NCBI GenBank assembly: GCA_003008705.1
Contig: PDUO01000011.1
Location: 239,956-303,955 of the forward strand
Direction: 5' to 3'
Source: Pezicula radicicola
Lineage: Eukaryota > Ascomycota > Leotiomycetes > Helotiales > Dermateaceae
DNA length: 64,000 nucleotides
Both the position numbers and the translations under genes were made by a program. Each line of letters opens with the position of its first letter. Position 1 is the first letter of the stretch. Of the stretch, positions 21,901-32,261 are shown piece after piece. The notes beneath the pieces were generated by a model. The model searched no databases, had not been told where the DNA came from, and worked only from the letters and a program-made list of their open reading frames with translations.

Positions 21901-22004
21901 CGTCTACAGAAGTCTGCTATTGGTTGCCGTCTGCGCCTGAGCTCCAACCGGGCGGACTATTGATGAATCGAACACACGTTGACTTCTCTTTAGGTAATGC
22001 GAAG
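18932..22004. other. Long upstream region of the SFL1-like gene
   Basis: About 3 kb has no convincing coding sequence. It contains many short frames, a T/C-rich run near 19494-19510, and pyrimidine-rich CTTACCTTACC-type sequence near 21140-21240 and 21480-21560. Possible 5-prime-leader splice signals lie just above the start (CTTTAGGTAATG at about 21988). Minus-strand frames at 20241-20645 (134 codons) and 20689-21036 (115 codons) show no known domain. This probably holds the regulatory region and leader of the downstream transcription factor. Confidence 0.45.
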
Positions 22005-24059
22005 ATGGATCCATCTCACGAACGAGCGCAGCAGCGGAGTCCCTTCTTGAGCCCTGCGGATCAGAGTCAATCGACGACCCTGACGGTTCGTGGCCCTCAA
22101 TCTCCAAGAGTGCAGACCTCAGCGCCCTCGCCCGGAGACCCAATGGACACTTCTCCTCCGGGCACAGGTATGGAACCTCCGCAAGGTCAAGGCAGTATGG
22201 AGACCGATACAAACGGCACTCATGAGCATGTGGGCATGGGGGATCAACCAAACACTGGCAGTCTGGCAGGACCAAATGCAGCGGCGGCGGCAGCAGCAGC
22301 TGGTACACCCAAGGTGGTGCAGACAGCCTTCATTCATAAGCTATATAAGTAAGAAGCGCCTGGTACTTTGGGAATTGGACATCAATGGGGCACGGCTAAC
22401 ACAAGACAGTATGCTGGAGGATCAAACTATACAGCATTTAATATCCTGGGCACCTTCACATGAGAGTTTTCTCATGTCTCCTTCCTCCGACTTTTCAAGA
22501 GTTCTTTCGTATGTCTACAGAAACCTCAGTTTAACTAAGGCCTACAGCTCACATCTTGCAGGCAGTATTTCAAACACACCAATATCTCCTCATTTGTACG
22601 CCAATTGAACATGTATGGATTTCATAAAGGTTCGCAAGGCCAAGTTACAAGCAGCTCATAACCTTCACTAATCACCGCACAGTCAGTGATGTATTTCACA
22701 CTGGCTCTCCAGAAACCCCTTTATGGGAATTCAAGCACGGCATGGGCAACTTTAAAAAAGGAGATTTAATTGGTTTACGTGAGATCAAACGTCGTGCGTC
22801 ACGCCACGCCCTTGTGCACCGTGATTCTTATTCTACTCCCAAACCTCCACCATCCCAACCTGGTACACCTGCAGAGCCAATGGCGATGCAACCGATGCCT
22901 GAATCCACTGAATCTCGGATGGCTTCGCTGGAGTGGAACATAGGGGAGCTGCGAAATAGGCTCCAAAGGAGTGAGAGTGAATCACAGAGCAGGGATAAGT
23001 TTCTCATGGATGCTTTAGCACGTTCATTCCAAGTAAGTCGACGGTGTTCCCCTCAATTGCCGCCACCGAGTCAGCAGTCTCGTGGCCTCGACAATTGCTA
23101 ATTGTCTAATGCAGCTTAATTATGACATGTCAAAGGTGGTTCTCTCACTCCTTCCTGAAGGATCGCCATATATACGCGATAGTAAGCTGGAAGATCACTT
23201 GACCTGAAGACCTATTGCTAAATTTATTTCAGTGATGCATATACAAGCAGAAATTGCACGTCAGGAAGAGGCTATGAGGACTGAGCCTGAACCAGAGCCT
23301 CCCTTTTCCAGTAGTAGGCCATATTTCTCAAATCTTTCACTCAATCCCGCTCCTGTATCTCCGCGTCAAGTACCTCACGACGATCCACGGCGCATGCAAA
23401 TGGGCGGTCCACCACCACACAACAACTTCCACCGCCCTCCCATGCCTCCCCATCTTAACCTTACCCCACGCCGATATGGCTCAATCGGAGCCAACACCTC
23501 TCAGTCCTCGCCAAGTTCTCTACGCTCACAAGTGCCCCCTCCCCCATCACATCCCCCAACCCACCCTCTAGCTGCTAGTGTATCATCACCGCCAGGAAAT
23601 CTTCCTCGCCGCCATACATCAGCCGATATCCATTCTGCTCAAGGCTGGCAAGGCAACGCTTCCCCTTTTGCTTCTGGCCAATCATCAACGCAATGGCCAT
23701 CATCGCCGAAGCGATCCCTGGGCACCATGAATGAAGAACAGCAACGAATCCGTGAGAGTTTCAGCTCTTATTCCCTCCAAAGCGCGTCATCATCCGGTGG
23801 CCGCAACGACGGGTCTCGACCTGCCAGTCCGCCTCCATTTTCCAATGGGAATCTCACAGTTGATCAAAATAACTTAAACACCTGGTCGTGGGGTTCGCAA
23901 AATAGAAGTGGCTCTTCATTTAAAGATAACTCGGGGCCACCAACTCGGAGAGGGAGCATGGCACATATTCTTAACCCAGCCGAGACAGCGGAAAGAGAGG
24001 AAGAACACGAAGAGGAAATGCGAGAGGACGACCGGAAACGGAAACGGCTTCATGTATGA
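22005..24059 (+). CDS. SFL1: SFL1-like HSF-type transcription factor, 584 aa, six exons
   Basis: Sfl1-type proteins use a heat-shock-factor DNA-binding domain to regulate flocculation, stress and morphogenesis genes in yeasts. Exons are 22005-22348, 22410-22508, 22562-22629, 22683-23032, 23115-23181 and 23233-24059; introns are 51-82 nt. The HSF domain spans about residues 105-205, reassembled across three introns: [58 protein letters not shown], then [20 protein letters not shown] coiled-coil segment follows ([20 protein letters not shown], near 250). The rest is Pro/Ser/Gln-rich and disordered, ending in an acidic-basic tail. A run of Ala lies just before the domain. The start at 22005 is the first ATG after a possible leader acceptor; in-frame upstream ATGs at 21924 and 21963 are alternatives. 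Confidence 0.85.
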
Positions 24060-27000
24060 GTTGACATTTGAAGTGATATTGTTGCCTGCTGGAGGATCTG
24101 CACCAAAGAACCTTGAAGGTCTCAAATGACTCTATCGCTTTGGATCCATGGACGATTGAAAATGTATAAGGCTGGACACATTGGCGACACATCTTTTGCC
24201 TTTGAGAATAAACTTGATTTATCAAAGGTACGACTGAGGATGATTCGGATACATATTCTTAGCCTTGGCATTTACGCTGTATTAGAAGAGTACAAAGGAA
24301 AAAGAGGATTTTTTAATCATTGTACAGGTGGGAGAGTTTTTACTGGTCTTGTTTTGGGTATCACTTGTGCATATCATGGGGGCGGCAAAGATTGCTTTTA
24401 GTTTTGATTATAATGTGTAGGGGTGGGGTTTTGCATCTGGAGTGGCTTTGGGTATGGTGACGACAAGGGACGAACGAAAGGCTACGCTTAGGTTACGACC
24501 TCTCAATTTTTATCTACAAAGCTTGAGACTTTTTTGTCTTTTGGCATTGGTTTTGATAAACTGGGGTATGGATGACAGTAGATCAGAAGACGAGTGAGTG
24601 GGCGGCACTAAACAAAACAGAACAGAACAGACATGGGGTAGGGGGTGGAAAGTTGTCGTTTAAAAAAAGGAGCAAGAGAGGAAAGAAATATGTGGATAAG
24701 AGGCTTTTTTCTTCGGAGGATTTGGTTTTAGTAATACCCCTGCGTGTCTGTCTGTCTGTTGTATTGTTCTTCTGTTCTAAATGTCGTTTTATTACCTGAC
24801 CTTATCTAACATTATCTATCTGCACTACCTACTGATCTAGCAAAGCAAGGCAAGGCAACATTGCAGCAGAAAGCCTAGAATCACTTGTTAGGTAGCTACA
24901 TAGCGAAATGCGATATAAAAAGTTATTAGATAGGAAAAGAAGTTTGGTTGAATTGTTGAACAATTTTTGAAGATATGTGGTTTATAGATTACACAGCTAG
25001 TGAACGCATCTATTTTACGCACCTCAGGTAAATCTCCAATCTTCATCTTCTACACAATCTTCTAAGCGTAAAGAAAGTCTAGAAATACTTAGTACGTTCC
25101 ATTCAATTTGTCTCCCCTGCATCACTTATTCTAGGCCACCGCGTGGCGTGATCATTGGGAATTGATAAATAAAAGACAATCTGGTGGTTGGCACATGGCA
25201 TGCTAGTGGGACAGAAAGTTCTATGTGAGGGAGGAGTGGGGATGTAAGGATTTCGGTTGTGGAAAGTGTGGCTTGTGAAGGGGATTGGGGTATCATTTGC
25301 TAAGATACGGAGTCGTTGATAAGCTTCTCTGTAAGGAATTTATAAAGCAAGGCGAAATCTTGATGTCAGGCTAGACGAATTGTGTAACATATATGCAAAG
25401 GTTGAGTGGGTAGGGTTGTATGCACTGTCTTGCTTGCTTGGTACCTCCAAGGGTCTTTGGTGTCTGCCTGTACCTGACTCAAAGAAGGCTAGAAAAACTT
25501 CCATGGAAACTGTAGCCGCCTGCTCTCTACCCGGGCCGTCCCTCATCGCTAAATTTATGACCGCTTGGAATGCACCAGTATGGAACGTAGCCGCTGTCTC
25601 GGTATCCCGATACATTCTTAACATCGGGGAAGTTGTCTCGGGTCTCGGGAACAGCTTTGTCGGCTGTATTTGAGCCGAGATAACTGAAGGAGATCAATGT
25701 AAAGGAAAGCAGAGGTCCATATGACTTTGAATAGAGTTTCGTCCTTCCGATACGGTATGGCTTAAGCAGTTTGTGGAAACTATCAGGGCGTGGTTGATAC
25801 TTCGAGTCGTGGTAAACTAAAGAGAGCGCTTGCTTGTCGAATGGGTATTGAAGCTGGTATCGTTGAGTATCTGTGGCGGTAGAAATAGACTAGGTCTGGC
25901 TATGTTTCCAGTCCTATGGAAGTCGAGTTTGTGGCAAGCGAAAGACCGAGTTAGGAGCAATGTTGAGAAGTAAGCCACGCTCAAGTAAAAACGAGACTAT
26001 ATCTTGGAGGTGGAGGTGGAGGTGAGCTTTCTGTTGGGCTCTCAGATTCTCCAGGCAGTGGAGCATAGCCTGATCTTGGCCTGGAGAAGCAACCAGCGCA
26101 GGGACAGACAGAATGTCGTTTTTGGGTAGTTGGGGTGAGCCGTTGGCTGGTTCTGCTCTCCCTTGATGCACTCTCTCGACGGCCAAAGCTTGAGCCAAAG
26201 TGTTGTGTGAGCCACCTTCGCAATGGTGCCATGTTGTCGGCGAAGGTTGGTTGGGTGAAGCGTGGATGTTATGGAAAGAAATTTCTCGTTACCTATCAAT
26301 TGATGGATCAGTCGTTGCCTTTATGCCGCGGAATTTCGTCCCTTTATCATTGTTCAGCGTTCTAGCTGTCGGAAGCTGAGAGACCGCTTCGATGACGACT
26401 TTCAAGTGTATCTACTCAGCACGAAAATAGAGCAAAAACACGGTCCGATAGGTGAGCTACAGCAATGCTGCCATATTTACAGATATTCCAAAACACAGCA
26501 TAATGTACTGGTACCTCCTTGGGTCCATACTGTCTAAGCCGTTAGGAACAATTGGACACTTTCTCGGGTTGAAAGGCCCGAATTGACCTATTTGCAGAAA
26601 ACGAGTTCAGCGATTGTTGTCTTGATGTCGGTCGCCGATATGGTTCCAACTATCCAAAAGAGACCGATGTGTTTCGGGGAGGACAGCGGGTAGCAGGACT
26701 ACGAAGTTGTGGTGTTGGTTAGGAGACCAAGGTGAATAACTGAAGACCTATCGATGGTATCTAATCGAAAAGAAAAAGAAGTGCATGAAGAGAATGATCT
26801 CTTCTAAAATATTTGAGGCTCCCACCATTTCTGGAAGACCTTTGCAAAGACATGACAGTGGCTGACCGCGTTGCGGCGAACCACATCTTGGCTCGGGAAA
26901 ATACTCAGTAGAACGACTCAGTTCACTTTAATCAGCTCACTTTAATCAGCTCCGTATCACGTACACTGCAGCCGTGTGAAGTATGCTTCCACTTCGGTTC

Positions 27001-27284
27001 TGGAACTTCTATGGAAGGCCCGCTTCCTGTGATACATAAATAAAGTGGTTTGACGGGAAGGCACGCACGAGATAGCCACGAATCCAGTCCCACTATGCAC
27101 AGAATCAACTGTGGCAATGTAATAGTTGGGTGACTTCGTTAGCATTACCCACAAAGCTATTGTGCAAGGCCATCGGTACATATAAATCTGGATTGCAGAA
27201 GAGTAGTGGAAGCCTCCGCATCCCTAATGTTGACGAGAAAGACAAGGAGCCCCCGCTTCAAGGACAGTTCCATCAGTTCCATCA
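24060..27284. other. Gene-poor spacer
   Basis: About 3.2 kb has no supported gene. The first 700 bp are probably SFL1 3-prime flank. Minus-strand frames at 25914-26198, 25981-26232 and 26042-26299 overlap in three phases; one ends in a Pro-rich stretch but has no domain. A short tandem copy of TCACTTTAATCAGC occurs at about 26925-26952. No RNA gene was recognised. Confidence 0.5.
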
Positions 27285-27800
27285 TCATGCAAGCGCTGCA
27301 AGGGTTCCAATCAATGCAGCAGCGCCAACTGGAAAAGCCCGGACAACGCTCCTCCTCCTCCACTCGACCAACAGAGCATTTGCTTCTCTATCGGCCAGCT
27401 CCTTCTTTCCATCATGGTAGTCCTCCAGAACGTAGTTAATAGGTAGCATGACCTTCGCAGTCCACGGGATAAAAGCCATCATCAACACAGTAGCCGATGC
27501 ATATGCCTTCCATTTCACAAGCCTTGCGCCCCCGATGGATAGATACGTAGCAGGTTTAGTATAATGCTGAAGTGCGAGAAATGCGTACGAGAAGATGCCG
27601 AGAAGTGCTGCGGGCGCGAGATTATTTTTGCTCAAGATATGCATACGATACCATCTTGAAACGCCTTCCTTGGGTGGTAGAGAGATGTATGATGGTACAA
27701 CAAGTAAATATTGATAGAAGACGGAGCCACTATAAATGGCAGATGTGGTGACGCCCAAAAGCTGAGCAGTACGAACGGGGAAGGAGACCTCTGAGGGCAT
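27285..27800 (-). CDS. DUF1772-type small membrane protein, 171 aa
   Basis: This resembles the DUF1772 (anthrone-oxygenase-like) family of small integral membrane proteins, some of which act in polyketide pathways. Four hydrophobic segments are visible: TAQLLGVTTSAIYSGSVFYQ, APAALLGIFSYAFLALQ, AYASATVLMMAFIPWTA and VVRAFPVGAAALIGTLAALA. Conserved-looking features are the Ser/Gly pair in the first helix, the NYVLEDYHDG loop and WRRRSVVRAF before the last helix. I chose the ATG at 27800 because family members start shortly before the first helix. The frame is open up to an ATG at 27899, which would add 33 Ser/Pro-rich residues. No polyketide synthase gene is nearby, so a role in such a pathway is not supported here. 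Confidence 0.6.
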   Translation of the reverse strand: MPSEVSFPVRTAQLLGVTTSAIYSGSVFYQYLLVVPSYISLPPKEGVSRWYRMHILSKNNLAPAALLGIFSYAFLALQHYTKPATYLSIGGARLVKWKAYASATVLMMAFIPWTAKVMLPINYVLEDYHDGKKELADREANALLVEWRRRSVVRAFPVGAAALIGTLAALA

Positions 27801-28346
27801 ATGGGATTCTTCAGAGTTGAAATCAAAAGACGTTGAGATGAAAGAGAGAGAGGGAGAGTGTAGGAGCAGGAGCGGTTCACTAAAGGTAGGTGGCTCCAAT
27901 AGCTCGGATATGCCCGGTGACTAAGCGAGTGCATCATTCATGGATTCCAACTGGATGATCCGCACATCATCCACACCTGACCACGCCAGCTGAGAATCGG
28001 GCTGATAGGTCTGCCATTACTATTGGCACAAAACAGCCTAGGCAGTGTAGACAGCGCCATTTTCTCACCAACAGTACGGCCGTCGCCCTAGAATCCCTGC
28101 CTGGCTGGCGTCGATAAGCCCCCGCCTCCATGCGGTGACGCGCCAGCTCTTGACGTGCTCCACGCCGTAAGGCTGCAACATTCAGTCTTTCATATAAGCT
28201 TAATTCCACCCCCAATGCTTCCCAGCTTCATAGGTAATCACTATGTATCTTTAATCATATCATACTTATCCCCTCTAACTGACTTATCCCTCTCTTCTTC
28301 TCTATAATCCTTCACATCACAAACAAGAACAGTCTGCCTCGACGTT
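27801..28346. other. Divergent spacer between DUF1772 and ankyrin genes
   Basis: The two genes point away from each other. The stretch includes a T/C-rich leader-like run (about 28270-28330) just above the ankyrin start. No other feature was seen. Confidence 0.45.
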
Positions 28347-30665
28347 ATGGACGACCCTGGACCACCTCCTCCATACTCCGTACACGACTCGAATCCCAGG
28401 CCGTTTGCTAACCAGAGCCTGTCACCTTTGATTGCTCGTGTAGACCTTGAACCTCCAGCTTTTGACGAACGTGCTTCACACCCTGGACCACCTCTGGCGG
28501 CCAGAGTAAGTCTTCATCCACACTTATTTGACTCGAGTGACTCAAACTGACTCGGTGACTGAAGCCTGATCCCCCGCCTCCACAGGTCACATTACAACGT
28601 AGCTTCAACAATGCCGATCTTGAACAAGCAGGATTTGTTTCAGCAGCGCCATACTTTGAATTACGTCCTCCAACCCAGCCTAGACCTTCCCAACAGGTGT
28701 CTGGTTATATTGTTATCAGGCCCGATTCTGTTCCTGCAAGCCTCCCATTTCCCGAGCCTGACCAAGTATGGATACAGAGAGATGTCGATCATCAGGACTG
28801 GATGACCTTCGTGAACCACCTGACCCCTAACCACGTTGTTGAGACGGATGCACCTATAAACCCAAAGGAGCTTGAGGCTCAATCGGAAAGATCGCAACCT
28901 AATGATATGTATCCTTCGCAACAAGGAAGTAGACAACCAGAACGGTCTGACTCAAGCGAGAAATGGCGTTTGCGGCAACTAAGAGTCCACGCTACTGTGG
29001 CCCAGTGGAATGCAGGATTCTTTGAACCAAGAGGTCTGAAAGTATTTGCTACTACTGAGGCTCGCAGACCTCTGGATGCAGATGGACAGCCATCTCTGGG
29101 GACAGGACTGCTTCCTACGGCATGGACCTCACGCTTAAGTAATTGGCTCAGTAACGAACAAGCAGAATCCAGCACTTCTAGTTCAGCGAATGTTGTTGTG
29201 GAAGAAACACTCCTACACAAGATTGTGGCAAAGGGCAACAAGTCAATAGTACGCATGCTGTTGGAGAAAGGAGGCGAAGATATTGAGGCTCCGAATAAGA
29301 AAGGAGAGACAGTGCTGTTTGTGGCCGTATCACGAGGAGAGAAGTCAATCATCGAGATGCTACTCCAAAAGAATGCGAATCCAAATTCCCGGCCAAAAGG
29401 CTCAGAGTCACCACTTTTTATTTCGGCATCAAAAGGCAATAATTCAATCGTCAAAATACTTTTGCGGAATGGTAATATTGCAGTCAATGAGAGGGCCTCT
29501 ACCGGCGAGACCCCATTATACAAGGCCATAAAGCGAGGTTACTCTACTTCAGCTGAACTTCTATTGAAACATGGAGCGAATCCAGCTTTGAGGCCTCCAA
29601 ATGCAGACAGTGCGTTGCACATGGCCATATCCAAGAGCGAGAAGTCCATCGCAAAGTCTCTCCTGGAACATGGAGCCGACATTGAAGAGAAGAATAGAGA
29701 TGGCGACACCCCATTATGTGTTGCGGTAAGCAAAGGCCTTACATCGACTGTGAAGTTTCTCTTGCAATACGGTGCCAAAGTCTCAGTAACGTCTGGTAAA
29801 GGCGATTCACCTGTATCAACTGCTGTTTCTCGGGGAGAAACGTCTATAACATCACTATTACTGGGTCGAGATGATATCAATGTTGAAAGTCCAAACTCAA
29901 CTGGTCTTACTCCATTATATATTGCTGCAGTTCGAGGCGAAGCATCCATCGTGTCAATGCTTTTGAAGAAGAATGCCAACACTGCTGCGCGCCCAGCTGG
30001 TGCAGACACGATGCTAAGCCAAGCAGTTTTGAAAGGAAATACTTCTGTGGTACATCTACTACTAGAGGCTGGAGCCGAGTAAGCCTACGTCTTCCCTCGG
30101 ATTCAAAAGACAGAACTAATTCAGCAACCAAAGCCCAGATATTCCAGACTCATCTGTGCAGACACCACTCGCAGTGGCTGTCAGTAAAGGACACACATCA
30201 ATCATATCACTTCTTCTCCAAAAATCAGCCAATCCGGATATAAATTTCCCTGGTGGAGAGTCAGCTCTCTATAAATCCGTCAGCAAAGGCAACACATCTG
30301 TAGTTTCCATGCTGCTCAACGCTGGTTCTGATCCCGAGTCCAAAAGTGTCTCTGGGGAAAGCTGTTTGTACACGGCCGTATCTAAGGGTAACACCGGTAT
30401 CTGTTCTCTCCTTCTTAACGCTGGAGCCTCTGCAGATGCAGTTGGCCTTTCGGGAGAAAACTGTCTTTATAAGGCTGTATCGAGAGGTGATACTGGCATA
30501 TGTTCGCTTCTGCTGGCTAAAGGTGCAAATCCTGAGTGTAAAGGTCTTTCCGGGGAAAGTTGCTTGCAGAACGCAGTGGGGAGAGGGGATTCGGCTATTG
30601 TGCAGCTCCTATTGGCGAAAATGCCAAAGGGTCAGCAACCTAGCTCCAAGGGTTGGGGTGACTGA
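28347..30665 (+). CDS. Ankyrin-repeat protein with about 14 repeats, 730 aa, three exons
   Basis: Exons are 28347-28505, 28586-30078 and 30125-30665; introns are 80 and 46 nt. Junctions read PPLAAR-VTLQRSFNN and LLLEAGA-DNQSPDIPD in phase. The first 80 residues are Pro-rich (DDPGPPPPYSV). Residues about 113-215 form a non-ankyrin module (VWIQRDVDHQDWMTFVNHL, then WNAGFFEPRGLKVF) that I recall from other fungal proteins but cannot name. From about residue 258 to 715 there are 14 ankyrin repeats of 33-36 residues, each with a pattern like LYKAVSRGNTSIVSLLL. Repeats 11-14 are nearly alike (SGESCL, AVSKGNTGICSLLL), a sign of recent expansion or homogenisation. No signal peptide, NACHT or kinase domain is present. 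The binding partner is unknown. A 216-codon antisense frame is a shadow. Confidence 0.82.
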
Positions 30666-30720
30666 GTTTGATCTCATTGGTTCAATATCTTGGTTCTGTT
30701 ACATATGCCAATGTACTCCC

Positions 30721-30742
30721 ACATACGACCACAGACTGAGGA
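30721..30742 (+). pseudogene. 5-prime fragment of a 5S rRNA gene
   Basis: The sequence ACATACGACC followed by ACAGACTGAGGA matches the first 22 nt of the two full 5S genes in this window with one change (T to C at position 12). The match then stops abruptly. The internal promoter boxes and the 3-prime half are absent, so it cannot be an active 5S gene. It lies 55 bp past the ankyrin stop codon. Confidence 0.65.
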
Positions 30743-31684
30743 ATAGGGAATAATTGGATCAAGGATTTACAAAGCTTCACTTATTTGGTTGTATTGATCA
30801 AAGGTTTAATCACTAGATCGAAAACTTGGTCTGCGTGGTTCTGTACACGACTTCACCTTCAATTATTTTCGGCGATTTCACTCAATGTTTTTCAACTTTT
30901 GTCGCGCTCAATAACAAAACCACCAATCATGTACAATGATCGTAATTGCACTCCCTTCCTTCACACTAACAGCTTGCTATCTCAAAGATTTGTACTTTAC
31001 TCCCAAAGATTCATCCAGTCATGCTTCAGTCTATGGGCAAGAGACTTCACAAGTAGTTCAAATAGAGCCGAGATTCGTTCAAGTGTGTTTTGGAAGAGGT
31101 TGCTTAGGACGCTGAATGAGGCCAAATATCATCTTGGAACTGTTTGTGTTCAATGTTAGGATACAATATCACAGAGTCGACCATGACGGCGGCTCATTCG
31201 TAGTCGAGAGTTCTGATGTCGGGGATATCTGGATGGTATAGCTACCTGTGCACTCCGTTCAGTTCCTAGCGAGCATAGCCGACGACAATTAAGCGAGAAG
31301 TGTATTGTACTAAGAGAGAAATGTATTATTTCAACACCTACAATAAATTGCTTGTGACTGAAAAGGGTTAATTACTGAGAACTTGATCTTAGTATCTCTA
31401 CATTTTTGTTTTGGCACGAAAACGAACAACAAGCTGATCGTGTTGATGCTTCGTATTTAAGCATCAACAGTAAAATTTCATTTCCTAAATGAGCAAAAGA
31501 TTTCCTTCTTAATATTTATTTTTAGTTTGGGATTATAAAGGAGCCTATTAAGTCTAAGAGAAATTATTGCAAGGTAGGTGATAAAGTTTTAGAAGGATGC
31601 TGTTCTCTGCTCTGCTTATAAAGATAGCGGTGTACTGTACTTATGTATCACACAGAGTATATATACACAAACTTTAGTCGGGGT

Positions 31685-31817
31685 GCAATGTCTACCTTCG
31701 AGTAAAGCGAGTGGGCTAGAATAAGTTAGTTGCTTAAACAAGTGAGTTACTCAGGTTTATCTAATATATCCGAATGGATGATTCAAAATGATATCCTATA
31801 AACTAACTCGTATGGTA
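31685..31817. repeat. Possible decayed MITE relative
   Basis: The right end (GATATCCTATAAACTAACTC, then GTATGGT) matches the right end of the 9.1-kb element at about 21 of 27 positions. The interior has AAACAAGTGAGTTACTCAGG, like the 18-bp units. No matching left inverted repeat was found, so this may be a truncated copy or chance. Confidence 0.3.
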
Positions 31818-31952
31818 ATGCTCCGTAGTAATGATACACTCATTGTAAAGGAAGTCTTGTCACGGTCACTAGTTAATAATAGTGTGAGAGATTAACAAGA
31901 GGGGTTTCTTTGGACTCTTGACTCTGGACCTTGGACTTTGGGCTCTGGAGTT

Positions 31953-31988
31953 GAAGACGAAGATGAAGACGAAGATGAAGACGAAGAT
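31953..31988 (+). repeat. 12-bp microsatellite, three units
   Basis: GAAGACGAAGAT is repeated three times without change and is followed by GAAGAGG. It lies in non-coding spacer. Confidence 0.85.
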
Positions 31989-32261
31989 GAAGAGGCGACG
32001 CTACATAGCTAGTTTAATATACTCCGAGATCATGTGTAAGAACTTAGGGCTCTGCTCCGAAACTATTATAATTAACTTAGTTAGTTATAATGTTCATATG
32101 TCCTGTACATATATATGTATATAGTGTATTTATTAATTGTTAAGAAATCTATTAACCGGAACCTATTCTAAGGTCTACAAGTTAGTACTTCCTCCAGATC
32201 ACCTAAACAGTGTCTGAGTACTAGATTCTATCTCAACACGGAAATCACTCATCTTCTAAAT

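Larger units (their letters stand above)
30666..32261. other. Spacer with 5S fragment and MITE-like remnant
   Basis: This 1.6 kb region separates the ankyrin gene from the glycosyltransferase gene. It contains a 22-nt 5S fragment (30721), a possible MITE remnant (about 31685-31817) and a short hexamer-type repeat (31953-31988), each listed separately. A 124-codon plus-strand frame at 30785-31159 has no recognisable domain. AT content rises toward 32150. Confidence 0.5.

Noticed and set aside
25981..26299. Overlapping minus-strand frames, one with a Pro-rich end
   Set aside because: Three phases are open over the same 300 bp with no shared homology, which suggests low stop density rather than a gene.
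26925..26952. Two tandem copies of TCACTTTAATCAGC
   Set aside because: Only two units with no flanking structure; too little to call an element.
28879..29529. 216-codon minus-strand frame
   Set aside because: Shadow of the ankyrin-repeat gene.
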